This document shows, in pieces, positions 14,736 through 25,018 of a stretch of DNA of 34,263 nucleotides; position 1 is the stretch's first letter; the number at the start of each line of letters is the position of its first letter. The notes beneath the pieces were generated by a model. That model was not told where the DNA came from and did not search any database. It saw nothing but the letters and a program-made list of their open reading frames with translations. Source of the DNA: Syntrophaceae bacterium UBA6109 (GTDB lineage: Bacteria; Desulfobacterota; Syntrophia; Syntrophales; UBA6109). The translations under genes were made by a program, and so were the position numbers. The stretch is from assembly GCA_002428445.1 (NCBI GenBank), contig DIWJ01000008.1, forward strand, positions 1 to 34,263. The letters are read 5' to 3'.

Positions 14736-15658
14736 GACCCTTCCCCGATAATCTTGACTTCCCGTTCCAGGGCGATGCCCGACCGTTCAAGGACCGCCGC
14801 GCGCACCGTATCGATCAGCGCGATGACGTCGGCCGCTCTGGCGTGCCCCAGGTTCACGATGAAATTTCCGTGCAGTTCGGACACCTGGGCATCGCCGATC
14901 CGGGTCCCCTTGAGCCCCGCGTCCTCGATCAATTGCCCCGCGGGGTTCCCCTTGGGGTTCTTGAAGACCGACCCGGCGCTCCGCATGTTGAGCGGATGCT
15001 TCCCCCTGCGATTGGCGAGGATGCCGGTGATCTCCGCGGCGATTTTCTGCCGGTCGCCCTTCCGGAGGCCGAAAGTCGCCTCCACGATGATGGCGTCCTC
15101 GGGCAGCGACAGGTTGCGGTATTCGAACGAAAGCTGCTTCGCAGCCCGTTCCTGCAGCGCGCCGTCCGCGTCGAGCAGGCGGATCGAGCGGACGATGTCC
15201 TTGATCTCTCCGCCGTAGGCCCCGGCATTCATCCGGACGGCCCCGCCGACGCTGCCGGGGATGCCCGCGCAGAACTCCATTCCCGCCCAGCCTGCCTTCC
15301 GGCACAGATCGACCAGTTCTCCCAGCCCCGCGCCTGCCTCCGCGCCAATGGAGACTTGGCCGGCGGCGTCGACCGCCGTCTCGATGCTGCGCAGGTTCGT
15401 GAGGCTGATCAGCGCGCCCCGGTAGCCGCGGTCGGTTGCGAAGAGGTTCGTCCAGTTTCCCACGGGCATTCCGGAGAGGCCCTTGCCGCGCAGGAAACGC
15501 ACCACCCGGATCAGCTCCGCGAGGTCGGCTGGGAGGAACAGGGCGTCGGCCGGGCCGCCGACGCCCATGGAGGTGTGCCGGTCCAGAGGCTCGTCAAGCC
15601 GGACTCCCTCGCGGAAGATCCGCTGCGCCTCATCGCGCCATGTCTCGGCTGCAGTCAT
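14732..15658 (-). CDS. murB: UDP-N-acetylenolpyruvoylglucosamine reductase MurB
   Basis: FAD enzyme of 308 residues that reduces the enolpyruvyl group to give UDP-MurNAc. Family landmarks: NTSMGVGG-like [11 protein letters not shown] (about 28-37), [21 protein letters not shown] (type II form), [15 protein letters not shown] with the catalytic Ser, GNFIVN and the terminal EREVKIIGE, whose Glu matches the proton-donor position. The FAD-site loop usually written G-x-G-(S/T)-N reads GNWTN here (67-71), with Trp in place of a glycine. The ATG overlaps the murC stop (ATGA) and AAGGAG lies 8 nt before it. Confidence 0.93.
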   Translation of the reverse strand: MTAAETWRDEAQRIFREGVRLDEPLDRHTSMGVGGPADALFLPADLAELIRVVRFLRGKGLSGMPVGNWTNLFATDRGYRGALISLTNLRSIETAVDAAGQVSIGAEAGAGLGELVDLCRKAGWAGMEFCAGIPGSVGGAVRMNAGAYGGEIKDIVRSIRLLDADGALQERAAKQLSFEYRNLSLPEDAIIVEATFGLRKGDRQKIAAEITGILANRRGKHPLNMRSAGSVFKNPKGNPAGQLIEDAGLKGTRIGDAQVSELHGNFIVNLGHARAADVIALIDTVRAAVLERSGIALEREVKIIGEGS

Positions 15659-17100
15659 TCCGGCTTCTCCTTCTCACCGCGCATCCTTTGGAGAAATTCC
15701 ATCCCGATCTTCCAGACGCTCCCCGCGCCCTGCGTGAGGATGACGTCCGAGGGCTTCGCGATCCGGACCAGGTGATCGACGATCGCGTTGAAATCCGAGA
15801 GATAGGTCACGTCGGCCTGGCCGGTTTCGCGGATCGCGCCGGCCAGGGCGCGGGAATTCACGCCGGGGATCGGCTCTTCGCTCGCCGCATAGATGTCCGT
15901 GAGGATGAGGACGTCGGCGTTGGGGAAGGCCGTCGTGAATTCGCGGAAGAGGGCGCGCGTCCGCGTATAGCGGTGCGGCTGGAAGACCACGATCAGGCGG
16001 TTTTTCCAGACTTGGCGCGCGGCCGCGAGCGTCTCGCGGATTTCCGTCGGGTGGTGCCCGTAATCGTCGACGACGGTGACGCCGCCTGCGGTGCCCTTGA
16101 CCTCGAGGCGCCGCTGGACGCCGCCGAAGCGCTTGAGCCCCTCGCGGATCGCCGTGAAGGGCAGGTCCAGCTCGGCCCCGACGGCGACGGCGGCGAGGGC
16201 GTTGTAGATGTTGAACAGGCCCGGGACCTTCAGCGTCACGCTTCCGAGGAGGTTGTCCCGGAAATAGACGGAAAATCTCGACGAGCCGCCGTTGAAGGCG
16301 ATGCGGTCGGCGCGGTAGTCGGCGGGGCGCGAAAGGCCGTAGGTGATCGTCCGGCGCTTGATGTCGGGAAGGATCTCCTTGACGTGGGGATCGTCCAGGC
16401 ACAGGACGGTCGCGCCGTAAAAGGGCACGCCGTTGGCGAACTGCAGGAAGGCCTGCTTGATGTCTTCGATGTCCAGATAGTGGTCCAGGTGCTCGCGGTC
16501 GATGTTGGTGATGACCGAGATCACGGGATGGAGCTTCAGGAACGAGCCGTCGCTTTCATCGGCCTCCGCGACCACGACGTCGCCGCCGCCGAGCCGGGCG
16601 TTGCTCCCGATGCTGGCGAGCTTTCCCCCGATCACCATGGTGGGATCGACGCCGCCGTGGGCCAGCATCGTCGCGATCATGGAAGTCGTGGTGGTCTTGC
16701 CGTGGCTGCCGGAGACGGCAATGGAGAACTTCATCTTGAGAAGCTCCGCCAGCATCTCGGCGCGGGGGATCACGGGAATGTTCCGGCGATGGGCCTCGAT
16801 CACCTCGGGATTGTCCGGCCGGACCGCCGTGGAGGTGACGACCACGTCGGTCTCCTGCAGGTTCCGGGCGTCGTGGCCATGGAAGACGGTTGCCCCCAGC
16901 CCGGCGAGGCGTTCCGTCGTTTCGGTGGCGCCCAGATCCGACCCCGTCACGAAATAGCCGAGGTTCAGCAGGACCTCCGCAATGCCGCTCATCCCGATCC
17001 CGCCGATGCCGACGAAATGGATGCGCTGCACCTTGCGGCGCATGAGATCCGATGCCCCGGGCCGTTTGCCTTTTTTCGGCTGCTTCTTCAATGCCGTCAT
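15655..17100 (-). CDS. murC: UDP-N-acetylmuramate-L-alanine ligase MurC
   Basis: ATP-dependent ligase of 481 residues that adds L-alanine to UDP-MurNAc. It has the N-terminal Rossmann-like [17 protein letters not shown], the ATP-binding loop [12 protein letters not shown], the EADESDGSF segment, [10 protein letters not shown] and the C-terminal [10 protein letters not shown] typical of MurC. I place the start at the ATG at 17100, which overlaps the murG stop as TGATG and has AGGAG 7-8 nt upstream. An earlier in-frame ATG at 17136 would overlap murG by 37 nt. The first ~20 residues are basic and not conserved. Confidence 0.95.
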   Translation of the reverse strand: MTALKKQPKKGKRPGASDLMRRKVQRIHFVGIGGIGMSGIAEVLLNLGYFVTGSDLGATETTERLAGLGATVFHGHDARNLQETDVVVTSTAVRPDNPEVIEAHRRNIPVIPRAEMLAELLKMKFSIAVSGSHGKTTTTSMIATMLAHGGVDPTMVIGGKLASIGSNARLGGGDVVVAEADESDGSFLKLHPVISVITNIDREHLDHYLDIEDIKQAFLQFANGVPFYGATVLCLDDPHVKEILPDIKRRTITYGLSRPADYRADRIAFNGGSSRFSVYFRDNLLGSVTLKVPGLFNIYNALAAVAVGAELDLPFTAIREGLKRFGGVQRRLEVKGTAGGVTVVDDYGHHPTEIRETLAAARQVWKNRLIVVFQPHRYTRTRALFREFTTAFPNADVLILTDIYAASEEPIPGVNSRALAGAIRETGQADVTYLSDFNAIVDHLVRIAKPSDVILTQGAGSVWKIGMEFLQRMRGEKEKPE

Positions 17101-18275
17101 CACCGGCTCCTTTTCCTGCGCGCCAGCTCGACGCACTCATTCACGATATCGTCTGCAGCGCCGGGATTGCCGAGTTTCCGGGCGCGTTCCGCCATCTCCT
17201 TCAGCGTTTCCGGCCGCTGCCGGTACCGACGGATGATGCCGACGAGGCGTTCCCCGGTAAGGTCCGATTCTTTCACCATCTCCGCCGCGCCCGCTTCCGC
17301 CAGGACCCGGGCGTTTTGCGTCTGGTGGTCGGCGACGGCGAAAGGAAAGGGGATGAGGACGGCGGCCTTGCCGCTCGCCGTCAGTTCCGCAATCGATGTG
17401 GCGCCGGCCCGGCAGATCACGAGATCCGCGGCGCGGAAGGCGGCGGGCATGTCGGCTATGAAGGGCACGACCTCCGCCGCAAAGCCCTTCGTCCGGTATC
17501 CCCGTTCGACCTCCTCGCGCTCGCGCTCGCCCGTCTGGTGGACGATCCGGATGCCGTCGCGGATGTCCGAAAGTCCGTCGAGGGCCGCCAGCGCCGCCGC
17601 GTTGATGGCGCGGGCGCCCTGGCTGCCGCCGAAGATCAGGACGGAGAAGCGGCCGTCCGTCCGTTCGGGCGCCTCCTGATCCAGCAGGAACGCGGACCGG
17701 ATGGGGTTCCCGGTGATGCGGCTCTTGCGGGGGGCAAACACGTTTGCATCGTCGCGGAACGACAGGAAAACCCGATCGGCAAAGCGGCCCAGGATCCGGT
17801 TCGTCGTTCCCGGGACGGCGTTCTGTTCGGCGACGGCCGTGGGAATGCCCGCGAGGGCAGCCGCCAGCACCACCGGTCCCGACGAATAGCCGCCGACGCC
17901 GACGACGAGGTCGGGCGAAAAGGACCGGACGATCCGCGAAGCGGCGAGCATGCTGCCGGGGAGCTTCAATGCCGCCCGGAGCTTGTTCCGGAGGCCGCGG
18001 CCCTTGATCCCCTCCACGTCGAGCGTCTGCAGGCGGAACCCGAGGGGACCCAGCACCCGCTTCTCCAGGCCGCGCTCGGTGCCGACGAAGAGGATCTCGG
18101 TGGCGCGGTTGCGCTTCCGGAAGGCCTCCGCAATGGCGATGCCCGGGAACAGATGGCCGCCCGTGCCTCCTCCGGCGATGAGCACCTTCAGGGCCGACTC
18201 CTCCGCCAGTGCCCGCGAAGATTTCTCTGCGGACGCGGCCGGCGGCATTTGTCTGTCCATCGTTGCGCACATCAT
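17100..18275 (-). CDS. murG: MurG, undecaprenyl-PP-MurNAc-pentapeptide GlcNAc transferase
   Basis: GT28 glycosyltransferase that adds GlcNAc to lipid I, making lipid II on the inner membrane face. Signatures: [15 protein letters not shown] near the N-terminus, [35 protein letters not shown] and the donor-site region [13 protein letters not shown]. From the ATG at 18275 the protein has 391 residues, with a 28-residue N-terminal stretch not usual for the family. At 18191 an in-frame CTG gives the usual MurG beginning (M)KVLIAGGG and is preceded at 6 nt by GGAGGAG, a far better binding site than any before 18275. The real start could therefore be this CTG. Confidence 0.93.
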   Translation of the reverse strand: MMCATMDRQMPPAASAEKSSRALAEESALKVLIAGGGTGGHLFPGIAIAEAFRKRNRATEILFVGTERGLEKRVLGPLGFRLQTLDVEGIKGRGLRNKLRAALKLPGSMLAASRIVRSFSPDLVVGVGGYSSGPVVLAAALAGIPTAVAEQNAVPGTTNRILGRFADRVFLSFRDDANVFAPRKSRITGNPIRSAFLLDQEAPERTDGRFSVLIFGGSQGARAINAAALAALDGLSDIRDGIRIVHQTGEREREEVERGYRTKGFAAEVVPFIADMPAAFRAADLVICRAGATSIAELTASGKAAVLIPFPFAVADHQTQNARVLAEAGAAEMVKESDLTGERLVGIIRRYRQRPETLKEMAERARKLGNPGAADDIVNECVELARRKRSR

Positions 18276-18291
18276 ATTCGTCCCGTCGGCG

Positions 18292-19398
18292 TCATGCTTC
18301 GTGCGAGGCCACGCTCAGGAGGACCCCCACGGCAGTCAGGCTCATGATGAGGGAGGTTCCTCCGTAACTCAGAAAAGGCAGCGCCAGGCCCTTGAGGGGA
18401 ATGAGGCCCATCACGCCGGCGATGTTGATGAACGCCTCCAGGGCAATGACCATCGTGAGTCCCGCCGCGAGCAGCATGCCGAAGAGGTCCGACGCCTTGA
18501 AGGCGATCCAGAACCCGCGGATCGTGAAGATGACGAACAGCAGGATGACGACGGCGACGCCGACAAAGCCGCTTTCCTCGGCGATGATCGCAAGGATGAA
18601 GTCCGTATGGGGTTCCGGCAGATAGAAGAGTTTCTGCATGCCGTCGCCGATGCCGACGCCGAAGGTCCCGCCGGAACCAAAGGACAGAAGGGACTGGATG
18701 ATCTGGAAACCCGAGTGCTGCGGGTCCTTCCAGGGATCGAGAAAGGTCAGCAGTCTCTCCAGACGGTAGCTTTTGTGGAGGATCAGCCACGCGCCGATCG
18801 GGATGAAGGCGGCCGCAAGCGCCGCCAGATGGAGGACGCGGCTTCCGGCGAGGAAGAGCATCATCATCATGATCGCCAGGATGATGAGGGCCGTGCCGAA
18901 GTCCGGCTGCGGCAGGATGAGGCAGACCACGAAGAGAATGGAGAGCAGCGGGATCAGCACCCCGTGCCGGAATTCCTTGAGGTGGTCCGCCTTCTTGGCA
19001 AGGATGTGGGCGAGGAAGACGACGACGGCAACCTTCGCCATCTCCGCCACCTGGAAGGAAAAGACCCCGAGGTGGAGCCAGCGCTTGGCGCCGCCGGCGC
19101 GGATCCCCATGCCCGGCACGAAAAGGACCGCGAGCAGAACGAGGGAGAGGACCATTCCCGGGTAGGCGAGCCTCTGGAGCTTCACGTAATTGATGCGGGC
19201 CGCGAGCGCCATGAACGCCAGGCCCAGCACCACGAAGAAGAGATGCTTCTTCAAAAAATACTGGCCGTCCTTGAAGCGCTCCATGGCGAGGATGGAACTC
19301 GATGAATAGATCATGACGGTTCCGATCGTCACGAGGATCAGCGTCGCGATCAGGAGCAGGAAGTCCGGTTTTCGTTCGGAGAAGCGGCTTCGTTCCAT
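18292..19398 (-). CDS. ftsW: FtsW, septal peptidoglycan polymerase (SEDS family)
   Basis: Polytopic membrane protein of 368 residues, the glycosyltransferase that polymerizes lipid II at the septum together with FtsI. About ten hydrophobic segments are visible from residue 11. SEDS signatures are present: PEPHTDFILAIIAEESGFVG and the late LPFLSYGGTSLI. The extracytoplasmic loop KDPQHSGFQIIQSL is also typical. The ATG at 19398 comes 2 nt after the murD stop; its binding site is weak, so translational coupling is likely. murG begins 16 bp after its stop. Confidence 0.96.
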   Translation of the reverse strand: MERSRFSERKPDFLLLIATLILVTIGTVMIYSSSSILAMERFKDGQYFLKKHLFFVVLGLAFMALAARINYVKLQRLAYPGMVLSLVLLAVLFVPGMGIRAGGAKRWLHLGVFSFQVAEMAKVAVVVFLAHILAKKADHLKEFRHGVLIPLLSILFVVCLILPQPDFGTALIILAIMMMMLFLAGSRVLHLAALAAAFIPIGAWLILHKSYRLERLLTFLDPWKDPQHSGFQIIQSLLSFGSGGTFGVGIGDGMQKLFYLPEPHTDFILAIIAEESGFVGVAVVILLFVIFTIRGFWIAFKASDLFGMLLAAGLTMVIALEAFINIAGVMGLIPLKGLALPFLSYGGTSLIMSLTAVGVLLSVASHEA

Positions 19399-19400
19399 CG

Positions 19401-20741
19401 TTACAGTTGTTTCACCACCTCTTTGAAGAATCTTCCTCTTTCCTTGTAATTGACGAATTCGTCGAAACTCGCGCAGCCCGGCGACAGGAGGACGACGTCG
19501 CCGTCCGCAGCCCGGCGGTAGGCCGTTTCGACGGCGGGGCCCAGCGACGGGATCTTTTCCGTCGGGACGGTGCCGCCGAGGCGTTCTGCGATGCGGTCGC
19601 GCGCCTCCCCGAAGAGGATGAGGTGTTTGACGCGCTCGCGGACGAGGGGCGCCAGGGTTTCGAAGTCCCCTTCCTTGTCGCGGCCCCCCAGGAGCAGGAC
19701 GATCGGCTTGTCGAAGGTCTGCAGGGCGCGCCGGACGGCGTCGACATTCGTCCCCTTTGAATCGTCGTAGAAGGCCACTCCGCCCTTGGTCGCCGTGTAT
19801 TCGATCCGGTGCGCGATGCCGGAGAATTCGGCCACGGCCCGGGCGACGGCCTCGGGCGGACAGCCGCAGGCCCGGCAGGCGAGGATGGCGGCCATGACGT
19901 TTTCCAGGTTGTGAAGGCCCGGAATCCGGACGAGGGACCGGGGGTAGCGTTCCTCCGGTGCGCCGGGACCGGAGAGGACCATATCGCTCGCGTCCAGGTG
20001 CATGCCGTCGGCCACGGGGCGCGAGGAGCTGAAACAGCGGATCGCCGCCCGGATCGGACGGGTCCGTTCTTCCGGCCAGGGTTCGTCGGCGTTGAGGATG
20101 GCGAGATCGCCCGCCTCCTGGTTTGCGAAGATCCGGTCCTTGACGCGGCGGTATTCCTCGAAGCTTCCGTGATAGTCGACGTGGTCGCAGGTCGTGTTCA
20201 GGTGGACGGCGATTCGCGGGTGGAAACGCTCGATCCATTGCAGCTGGAAACTGCTGACCTCGATCACGGCGTAATCGTCGTCCTGCGGGCCGCCGACGTA
20301 GCCGGCAAGCGGGGCGCCGATGTTGCCCCCCACGAAGACTTTCTTCCCCGCCTCCTTCAGGATATTCCCGACCAGCGTCGTCACCGTCGTCTTCCCGTTG
20401 GTGCCGGTGATGGCGACGGCCGGCGGCCTCAGGAAGCGGAAGGCGATCTCCAGTTCGCTCAGGACGGGGATCCCTAGCCGGACGGCCTCGCGGAGAATCG
20501 GGTCCGCAGGCGGGACGCCCGGCGAGGGAACGACCATCGACACGCCGTCCAGGGATTCGGGCCCGTACGTTCCGGGCGACCATTCGCTGTCCCGGAGCTC
20601 CGACGCGACCTCGCCCAGGTCGGCGACAGGTTTCCGGTCGACGGCGACGATCCGCGCGCCGCGGCCGGCGAGGAAGCGCACCGCTGCGATCCCCGTTTTC
20701 CCGAGGCCGACGACCAGGATCTTTTTTCCGGCTGCGTCCAT
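19401..20741 (-). CDS. murD: UDP-N-acetylmuramoylalanine-D-glutamate ligase MurD
   Basis: ATP-dependent ligase of 446 residues that adds D-glutamate to UDP-MurNAc-L-Ala. The N-terminal domain starts with KKILVVGLGKTGIAAVRFL; the ATP loop is ITGTNGKTTVTTL (about 113); then CDHVDYHGSFEEY and AHRIEYTATKGGVAFYDDSKGTN, a strong MurD signature. Length is normal. AGGAG lies 6-7 nt before the ATG, and mraY ends 9 bp upstream. Confidence 0.97.
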   Translation of the reverse strand: MDAAGKKILVVGLGKTGIAAVRFLAGRGARIVAVDRKPVADLGEVASELRDSEWSPGTYGPESLDGVSMVVPSPGVPPADPILREAVRLGIPVLSELEIAFRFLRPPAVAITGTNGKTTVTTLVGNILKEAGKKVFVGGNIGAPLAGYVGGPQDDDYAVIEVSSFQLQWIERFHPRIAVHLNTTCDHVDYHGSFEEYRRVKDRIFANQEAGDLAILNADEPWPEERTRPIRAAIRCFSSSRPVADGMHLDASDMVLSGPGAPEERYPRSLVRIPGLHNLENVMAAILACRACGCPPEAVARAVAEFSGIAHRIEYTATKGGVAFYDDSKGTNVDAVRRALQTFDKPIVLLLGGRDKEGDFETLAPLVRERVKHLILFGEARDRIAERLGGTVPTEKIPSLGPAVETAYRRAADGDVVLLSPGCASFDEFVNYKERGRFFKEVVKQL

Positions 20742-20750
20742 CCCCGTCTC

Positions 20751-21830
20751 CTACCTGAGCTTCAGCGTACTGATCGCCACGAGGGCGAGCAGAATGGAAA
20801 TGATCCAGAAGCGGACGATGATCTTCGGCTCCGCCCAGCCCTTCAATTCATAATGATGATGGAGCGGCGCCATGCGGAAGATCCGCTTGCCGTGGGAGAG
20901 CTTGAACCATCCCACCTGAAGAATGACGGAACACGTCTCCACGACGAAGATGCCGCCGACGATGGCCAGCAGGATCTCCTGCTTGGTGATGATGGCGAGC
21001 GTGCCCAGCCCGCCTCCCAGAGAAAGCGACCCCACGTCGCCCATAAAGATCTGGGCCGGGTAGGCGTTGTACCAGAGGAAGCCGATCCCCGCGCCGACCG
21101 CGGCGCCGCAGAAGACGGCGAGCTCGCCGGTTCCGGCCACGTAAGGGATCTGAAGGTAGCGGGCGATGCGGATGTTCCCGGCGAAATAGGAGAACAGCAG
21201 GTACGTCATGACGCAGGTGATGGCCGGCCCGATGGCCAGCCCGTCCAGGCCGTCCGTCAGATTGACGGCGTTGGCGGCCCCCACGATGATGAAGGTTGAC
21301 AGGACGACATACCCCCAGCCGAGGTCCGGAAGCGCCGTCTTGAAAAACGGGATTGTGACGGCGGAGGTGAAGCCGGACTTGCTGTAGAGGATGATGCTCA
21401 CCATGAGGGCGATCAGGATCTCGGCCGCGAGACGGTTCCGCCCCGGGACGCCCCGCGAGTTCCTGCGGACGAGTTTCTGATAGTCGTCCACGAAGCCGAT
21501 GAGGCCGTAGCCGACGGTCACGGTGAGAACCAGCCAGACGTAATCGACGGTGAGGTTCGCCCAGAGGAGGGTGGATGCGGTGATCGCGAGGATGATCAGG
21601 AGGCCGCCCATGGTCGGCGTGCCCTTCTTGGACAGGTGCGTGGCCGGGCCGTCCTCGCGGATCTGCTGCCCGATCTGGAGGCTCTGGAGCTTGCGGATCA
21701 TCCACGGGCCGATGATAAAGCAGATGACGAGCGCCGTGATCGCGGCATAGATCGTCCGGAAGGTGATGTACCGGAAGACGTTGAAATACGAAATCGTCTC
21801 ATGCAGCGGATAGAGGAGATGGTAGATCAT
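20751..21830 (-). CDS. mraY: phospho-MurNAc-pentapeptide transferase MraY
   Basis: Integral membrane enzyme of 359 residues that moves phospho-MurNAc-pentapeptide onto undecaprenyl phosphate to make lipid I. It has about ten hydrophobic segments. Active-site motifs: GFVDDYQKL (the DDxxK aspartates), [13 protein letters not shown], and the HHH motif in [19 protein letters not shown] near residue 75 is also family-typical. The ATG overlaps the murF stop by 4 nt, and AAAGGA lies 8 nt before it. Confidence 0.97.
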   Translation of the reverse strand: MIYHLLYPLHETISYFNVFRYITFRTIYAAITALVICFIIGPWMIRKLQSLQIGQQIREDGPATHLSKKGTPTMGGLLIILAITASTLLWANLTVDYVWLVLTVTVGYGLIGFVDDYQKLVRRNSRGVPGRNRLAAEILIALMVSIILYSKSGFTSAVTIPFFKTALPDLGWGYVVLSTFIIVGAANAVNLTDGLDGLAIGPAITCVMTYLLFSYFAGNIRIARYLQIPYVAGTGELAVFCGAAVGAGIGFLWYNAYPAQIFMGDVGSLSLGGGLGTLAIITKQEILLAIVGGIFVVETCSVILQVGWFKLSHGKRIFRMAPLHHHYELKGWAEPKIIVRFWIISILLALVAISTLKLR

Positions 21831-23287
21831 GCCTGTCGTCCTTTCCCGCCGTTATCCGGAACGCCTTTGCCGGCATCCTCTCCCCATTGCGCGACGATCC
21901 GCCGGACGATTTCTTCCATCTTCATCCTTCGGGATCCCTTGACCAGAATCCAATCGCCGCCTGCAATCCTCGCGTTCAGTTCGCCGACGATCTCGTCGAC
22001 CTCCTCGAAGAGGAAGATGCGGTTCCGGTCGAAGCCGTGTTCGAGTGCCCCCGCCGCCACCTCCCGGGAGAGCTTTCCCCTGAGGAATATCGCGTCGACC
22101 CCAGAGTCTGCCAGAAAGCCCCCCACCTGTCCGTGCCATGATGCCGCCTGATCCCCCAGCTCCAGCATGTCGCCCAGAACCGCGGCGCTTCGGCATGCGC
22201 CCCTCAGGGCGCGGAGCGTCTTGAGCGCCTCCTGGACCGACGCGGGATTGGCGTTGTACGTATCGTCGATCACGCAGGCGCTGTTCCTCAGGCGGACGAT
22301 GTCCATGCGTCCGGCAACGGGTTTGAAATCCGCCAAACCCCGGCGGATCTGTTCGATATCCGCGCCCAGAACGCTACAGGAGGCGGCGGCAGCGAGGGCG
22401 TTGTACACGTTGTGTTCTCCGGCAACGGGCAGAGTCAGGTCCATGCCGATCCCCTGGACTCTCAAGTGGAAGCGCACCTTCCGGTCCTCTCCGTGGCGGA
22501 TATTGCCGGCCGACACGTCCGCATCTTTTTGGGTTCCGAAGGTGATCTGCCGGCGGCGGATCGTTCCGGCGAGCCGCCGGATCCTGTCGTCATCGATGTT
22601 GACGACGGCGGCGCCGTTCACCGGCAGGAAACGGAAGAGGTCGACCTTTTCCTCACCGACGGCGTCCAGGGAGCGGAGACCTTCGAGGTGCGCGGGTCCC
22701 ACGTTGGTGACGACGCCGACAACCGGCTCGGCGATCCGCGTCAGCGCGGCGATTTCTCCCGGCCGGTTCGTGCCGAGCTCCAGGACCGCTGCCTCGTGTT
22801 CCTCCCGCAATCCGAGCAGCGTCAGGGGAAGGCCCACGAGGTTGTTGAAGTTTCCCTCGGTCTTCAGGACGCGCTTCGTCTTCGCGAGAATGGCGGCGGC
22901 CATCTCCTTGGTCGTTGTCTTTCCCGAGCTCCCCGTGATGGCGAGCAAGGGGATCGCAAAGCGGCGGCGCCAGAAACGGGCGATCTGTCCGAGCGCCGCC
23001 AGCGTATCCTCCACCTGGACGGCCGCGGCCGATCCAATCGCCCGCATCGTTTCGGGGGAGAGATCCCTGTCGACGACGACGCCGGATGCGCCGGCGCGGA
23101 CGGCGTCGCCCAGAAATCCATGGCCGTCGAACCGGTCGCCCCGGAGCGCCACGAAGAGATTTGCTTCGCGGAGACTGCGCGTGTCCGTCGAGACGCCCGT
23201 GAAGACCAGGCCGCCGTCGCCGGCGAGCGAAAGACCGCCCGTGGCCTGGAGAATGTCTTGCATCGAAAGCGGCGGAGAGGACGTCAT
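21827..23287 (-). CDS. murF: UDP-MurNAc-tripeptide-D-alanyl-D-alanine ligase MurF
   Basis: ATP-dependent ligase of 486 residues that adds D-Ala-D-Ala to the tripeptide precursor. It carries the ATP loop [13 protein letters not shown] (about 118), [20 protein letters not shown], and the MurF-specific [15 protein letters not shown]. It starts with a 4-nt overlap with murE (ATGA) and has GGGAGG 9 nt before the ATG. The C-terminus ends in [12 protein letters not shown], usual for the family. Confidence 0.96.
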   Translation of the reverse strand: MTSSPPLSMQDILQATGGLSLAGDGGLVFTGVSTDTRSLREANLFVALRGDRFDGHGFLGDAVRAGASGVVVDRDLSPETMRAIGSAAAVQVEDTLAALGQIARFWRRRFAIPLLAITGSSGKTTTKEMAAAILAKTKRVLKTEGNFNNLVGLPLTLLGLREEHEAAVLELGTNRPGEIAALTRIAEPVVGVVTNVGPAHLEGLRSLDAVGEEKVDLFRFLPVNGAAVVNIDDDRIRRLAGTIRRRQITFGTQKDADVSAGNIRHGEDRKVRFHLRVQGIGMDLTLPVAGEHNVYNALAAAASCSVLGADIEQIRRGLADFKPVAGRMDIVRLRNSACVIDDTYNANPASVQEALKTLRALRGACRSAAVLGDMLELGDQAASWHGQVGGFLADSGVDAIFLRGKLSREVAAGALEHGFDRNRIFLFEEVDEIVGELNARIAGGDWILVKGSRRMKMEEIVRRIVAQWGEDAGKGVPDNGGKGRQA

Positions 23288-24840
23288 CGCTCCTGGCCTC
23301 CCGAAATCCCATACCGGGCCAGCGCCTGACGCGCCACGGTCCGGTCGTCGAAGGGGAATTTCCGCGAGCCGACGATCTGGTAGTCTTCATGGCCCTTGCC
23401 GGCGATGAGCACGGTGTCGCCGCCGGCGGCCGCCCGGATGGCCGCTTCGATCGCCTGCGCGCGGTCCGGGATGACGGCATAGACCCTGGACGTTCCGCGC
23501 CGCCCGAGTTCCCTGGGGTCGACCTTGGCGATGAGGTCCTTCTTCATGCCCGCCTCGATCTCGCCGATGATCGCCAGCGGCTCCTCCGTGCGGGGATTGT
23601 CGGAGGTCACGATCACGGCGTCGCTGTAGTCGGCGGCGGCCCCCGCCATGAGCGGGCGTTTCCCGCGGTCGCGGTCGCCGCCGCATCCGAAGACGGTGAA
23701 AATCCTGCCCGTCTTGAAGTCTTGAAGGTTCTGCAGGACCCGCCGGAGCGCGTCTTCCGTGTGGGCGTAGTCGACGAAGACCAGCGGCTCGCCGTTCCGG
23801 CTGACCTTTTCCATCCGGCCCGGCACGGCCGAAAGCGAGGAAATGCCGGCGCGGACGGCATCGGCGCTGAGGCCGAGCGCCTCGGCTGCGGCGACGGCGG
23901 AGAGGATGTTGTAGAGATTGAAGCGTCCGATCATCGGCGAGCGCACATCAAGCCGCCGGGATCCGGAGACGATCGACGCCTCGATGCCTTCCGGCGAGAG
24001 ACGGTACGATTCCGCCCGGACGTCGCAGGCCGCCTCGATCCCGTAGGTCAGGGCGGGTTCGGCGAGCGCCTCGACGAGCTTCCGGCCCCAGGGATCGTCG
24101 GCATTGACGATCGCGCGTGCCGCGAAGCGCCTGGGACTCCTCGGCAGGACGTCCGTGAAGAAGCGCCTTTTCGCCCGGAAGTAGTTGTCCATGGTGCCGT
24201 GGTAGTCCAGGTGGTCCTGGGTGAAGTTCGTGAACACCCCGATCCCGAATTCGCAATCATCGATTCTGGCGAGGTCGATCGCATGCGAGGAAATCTCGGC
24301 GACAACGTGGGTCGCGCCCCCCTCAAGCATCTCGGCGAGGATCCTCTGAAAATCGAGCGACTCCGGGGTGGTGTGCGATGCGGCCAGGATCCTGCCGCCG
24401 TATCGGTAATTGACGGTGCCGATGACGCCGGGGCGAAAGCCGGCGGCGGAAAGGATCGCTTCGAGGAGGTAGGTCACCGTGGTTTTACCGTTCGTGCCGA
24501 TCACGGCGATCAGCGGCAGCCGCGACGAGGGGTGGCCGTAGAAATTCTTCCCCGCGATGCCCAGGCTCCGGCGGCTGTCCCGGACCCGCGCGGCAAAGAG
24601 GCCCGGTCCGGCCGTAAAGGGGCGGTCGTGGAGGATGAACTTCGCTCCCCGGGCGGTCGCTTCGGGAATGAAATCATGGCCATCGACCTTGAGCCCGCCG
24701 ACGGCGACGAAAAGACTTCCCGGACCGCATTTTCTGGAATCGTAGCAGATCGAAGAGACTTCACCCTGCGGGCGGCCCTGAGCGTCGAGAATTTCGATGT
24801 CTTTCAGGACGGCGCCGATATCCATGCGTACCTCGCTCAT
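23284..24840 (-). CDS. murE: UDP-MurNAc-tripeptide synthetase MurE (diaminopimelate-adding)
   Basis: ATP-dependent ligase of 518 residues that adds the third residue of the peptide stem. It has IGTNGKTTVTYLLEAI (ATP loop, about 119), HTTPESLDFQ, EISSHAIDLARI, FTQDHLDYHGTM and the carbamylated-Lys region. SDNPRTEEP contains DNPR, which in the family marks meso-diaminopimelate rather than lysine as substrate, as expected for a Gram-negative wall. The ATG at 24840 has GGGAG 8 nt upstream; another ATG six codons later (after GAGG) is possible. A small ORF ends with its TGA overlapping this ATG. Confidence 0.97.
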   Translation of the reverse strand: MSEVRMDIGAVLKDIEILDAQGRPQGEVSSICYDSRKCGPGSLFVAVGGLKVDGHDFIPEATARGAKFILHDRPFTAGPGLFAARVRDSRRSLGIAGKNFYGHPSSRLPLIAVIGTNGKTTVTYLLEAILSAAGFRPGVIGTVNYRYGGRILAASHTTPESLDFQRILAEMLEGGATHVVAEISSHAIDLARIDDCEFGIGVFTNFTQDHLDYHGTMDNYFRAKRRFFTDVLPRSPRRFAARAIVNADDPWGRKLVEALAEPALTYGIEAACDVRAESYRLSPEGIEASIVSGSRRLDVRSPMIGRFNLYNILSAVAAAEALGLSADAVRAGISSLSAVPGRMEKVSRNGEPLVFVDYAHTEDALRRVLQNLQDFKTGRIFTVFGCGGDRDRGKRPLMAGAAADYSDAVIVTSDNPRTEEPLAIIGEIEAGMKKDLIAKVDPRELGRRGTSRVYAVIPDRAQAIEAAIRAAAGGDTVLIAGKGHEDYQIVGSRKFPFDDRTVARQALARYGISGGQER

Positions 24841-25013
24841 CAGGGACGCTCCCGCAGAAAAACACGAGACCGGCGGCAGTCAAGGTTGACAAAGGACGAC
24901 CTTTCGGACCGGTTGCAGAAACCCCGTCCTGCGGAGGAACGGCGGACGGCGGCGAATCCGCACGCCGCAGCGGCGGAAGGGGATGAGGGCATCGGGAGAG
25001 GAAGGTTCGGCAT
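24840..25013 (-). CDS. possible small coupled ORF between ftsI and murE
   Basis: The 178-bp gap between ftsI and murE is almost fully covered by an open frame in the operon direction. From the ATG at 25013 (GGAGG 10 nt upstream) it encodes 57 residues and ends in TGATG, sharing one base with the murE start; a TTG at 25022 would overlap the ftsI stop. The product (MPNLPLPMPSSPSAAAAC...) has a small-residue-rich start and an Arg-rich end and matches no family I know. In such GC-rich DNA, chance open frames are common. It may be only a leader that couples translation of murE to ftsI, or spurious. Confidence 0.25.
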   Translation of the reverse strand: MPNLPLPMPSSPSAAAACGFAAVRRSSAGRGFCNRSERSSFVNLDCRRSRVFLRERP

Positions 25014-25018
25014 TTTCG

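Noticed and set aside
19399..20583. Upstream extension of the ftsW frame through murD (763 residues in total)
   Set aside because: The extension lies out of frame inside murD; FtsW family start and the 2-nt gap after murD place the start at 19398.
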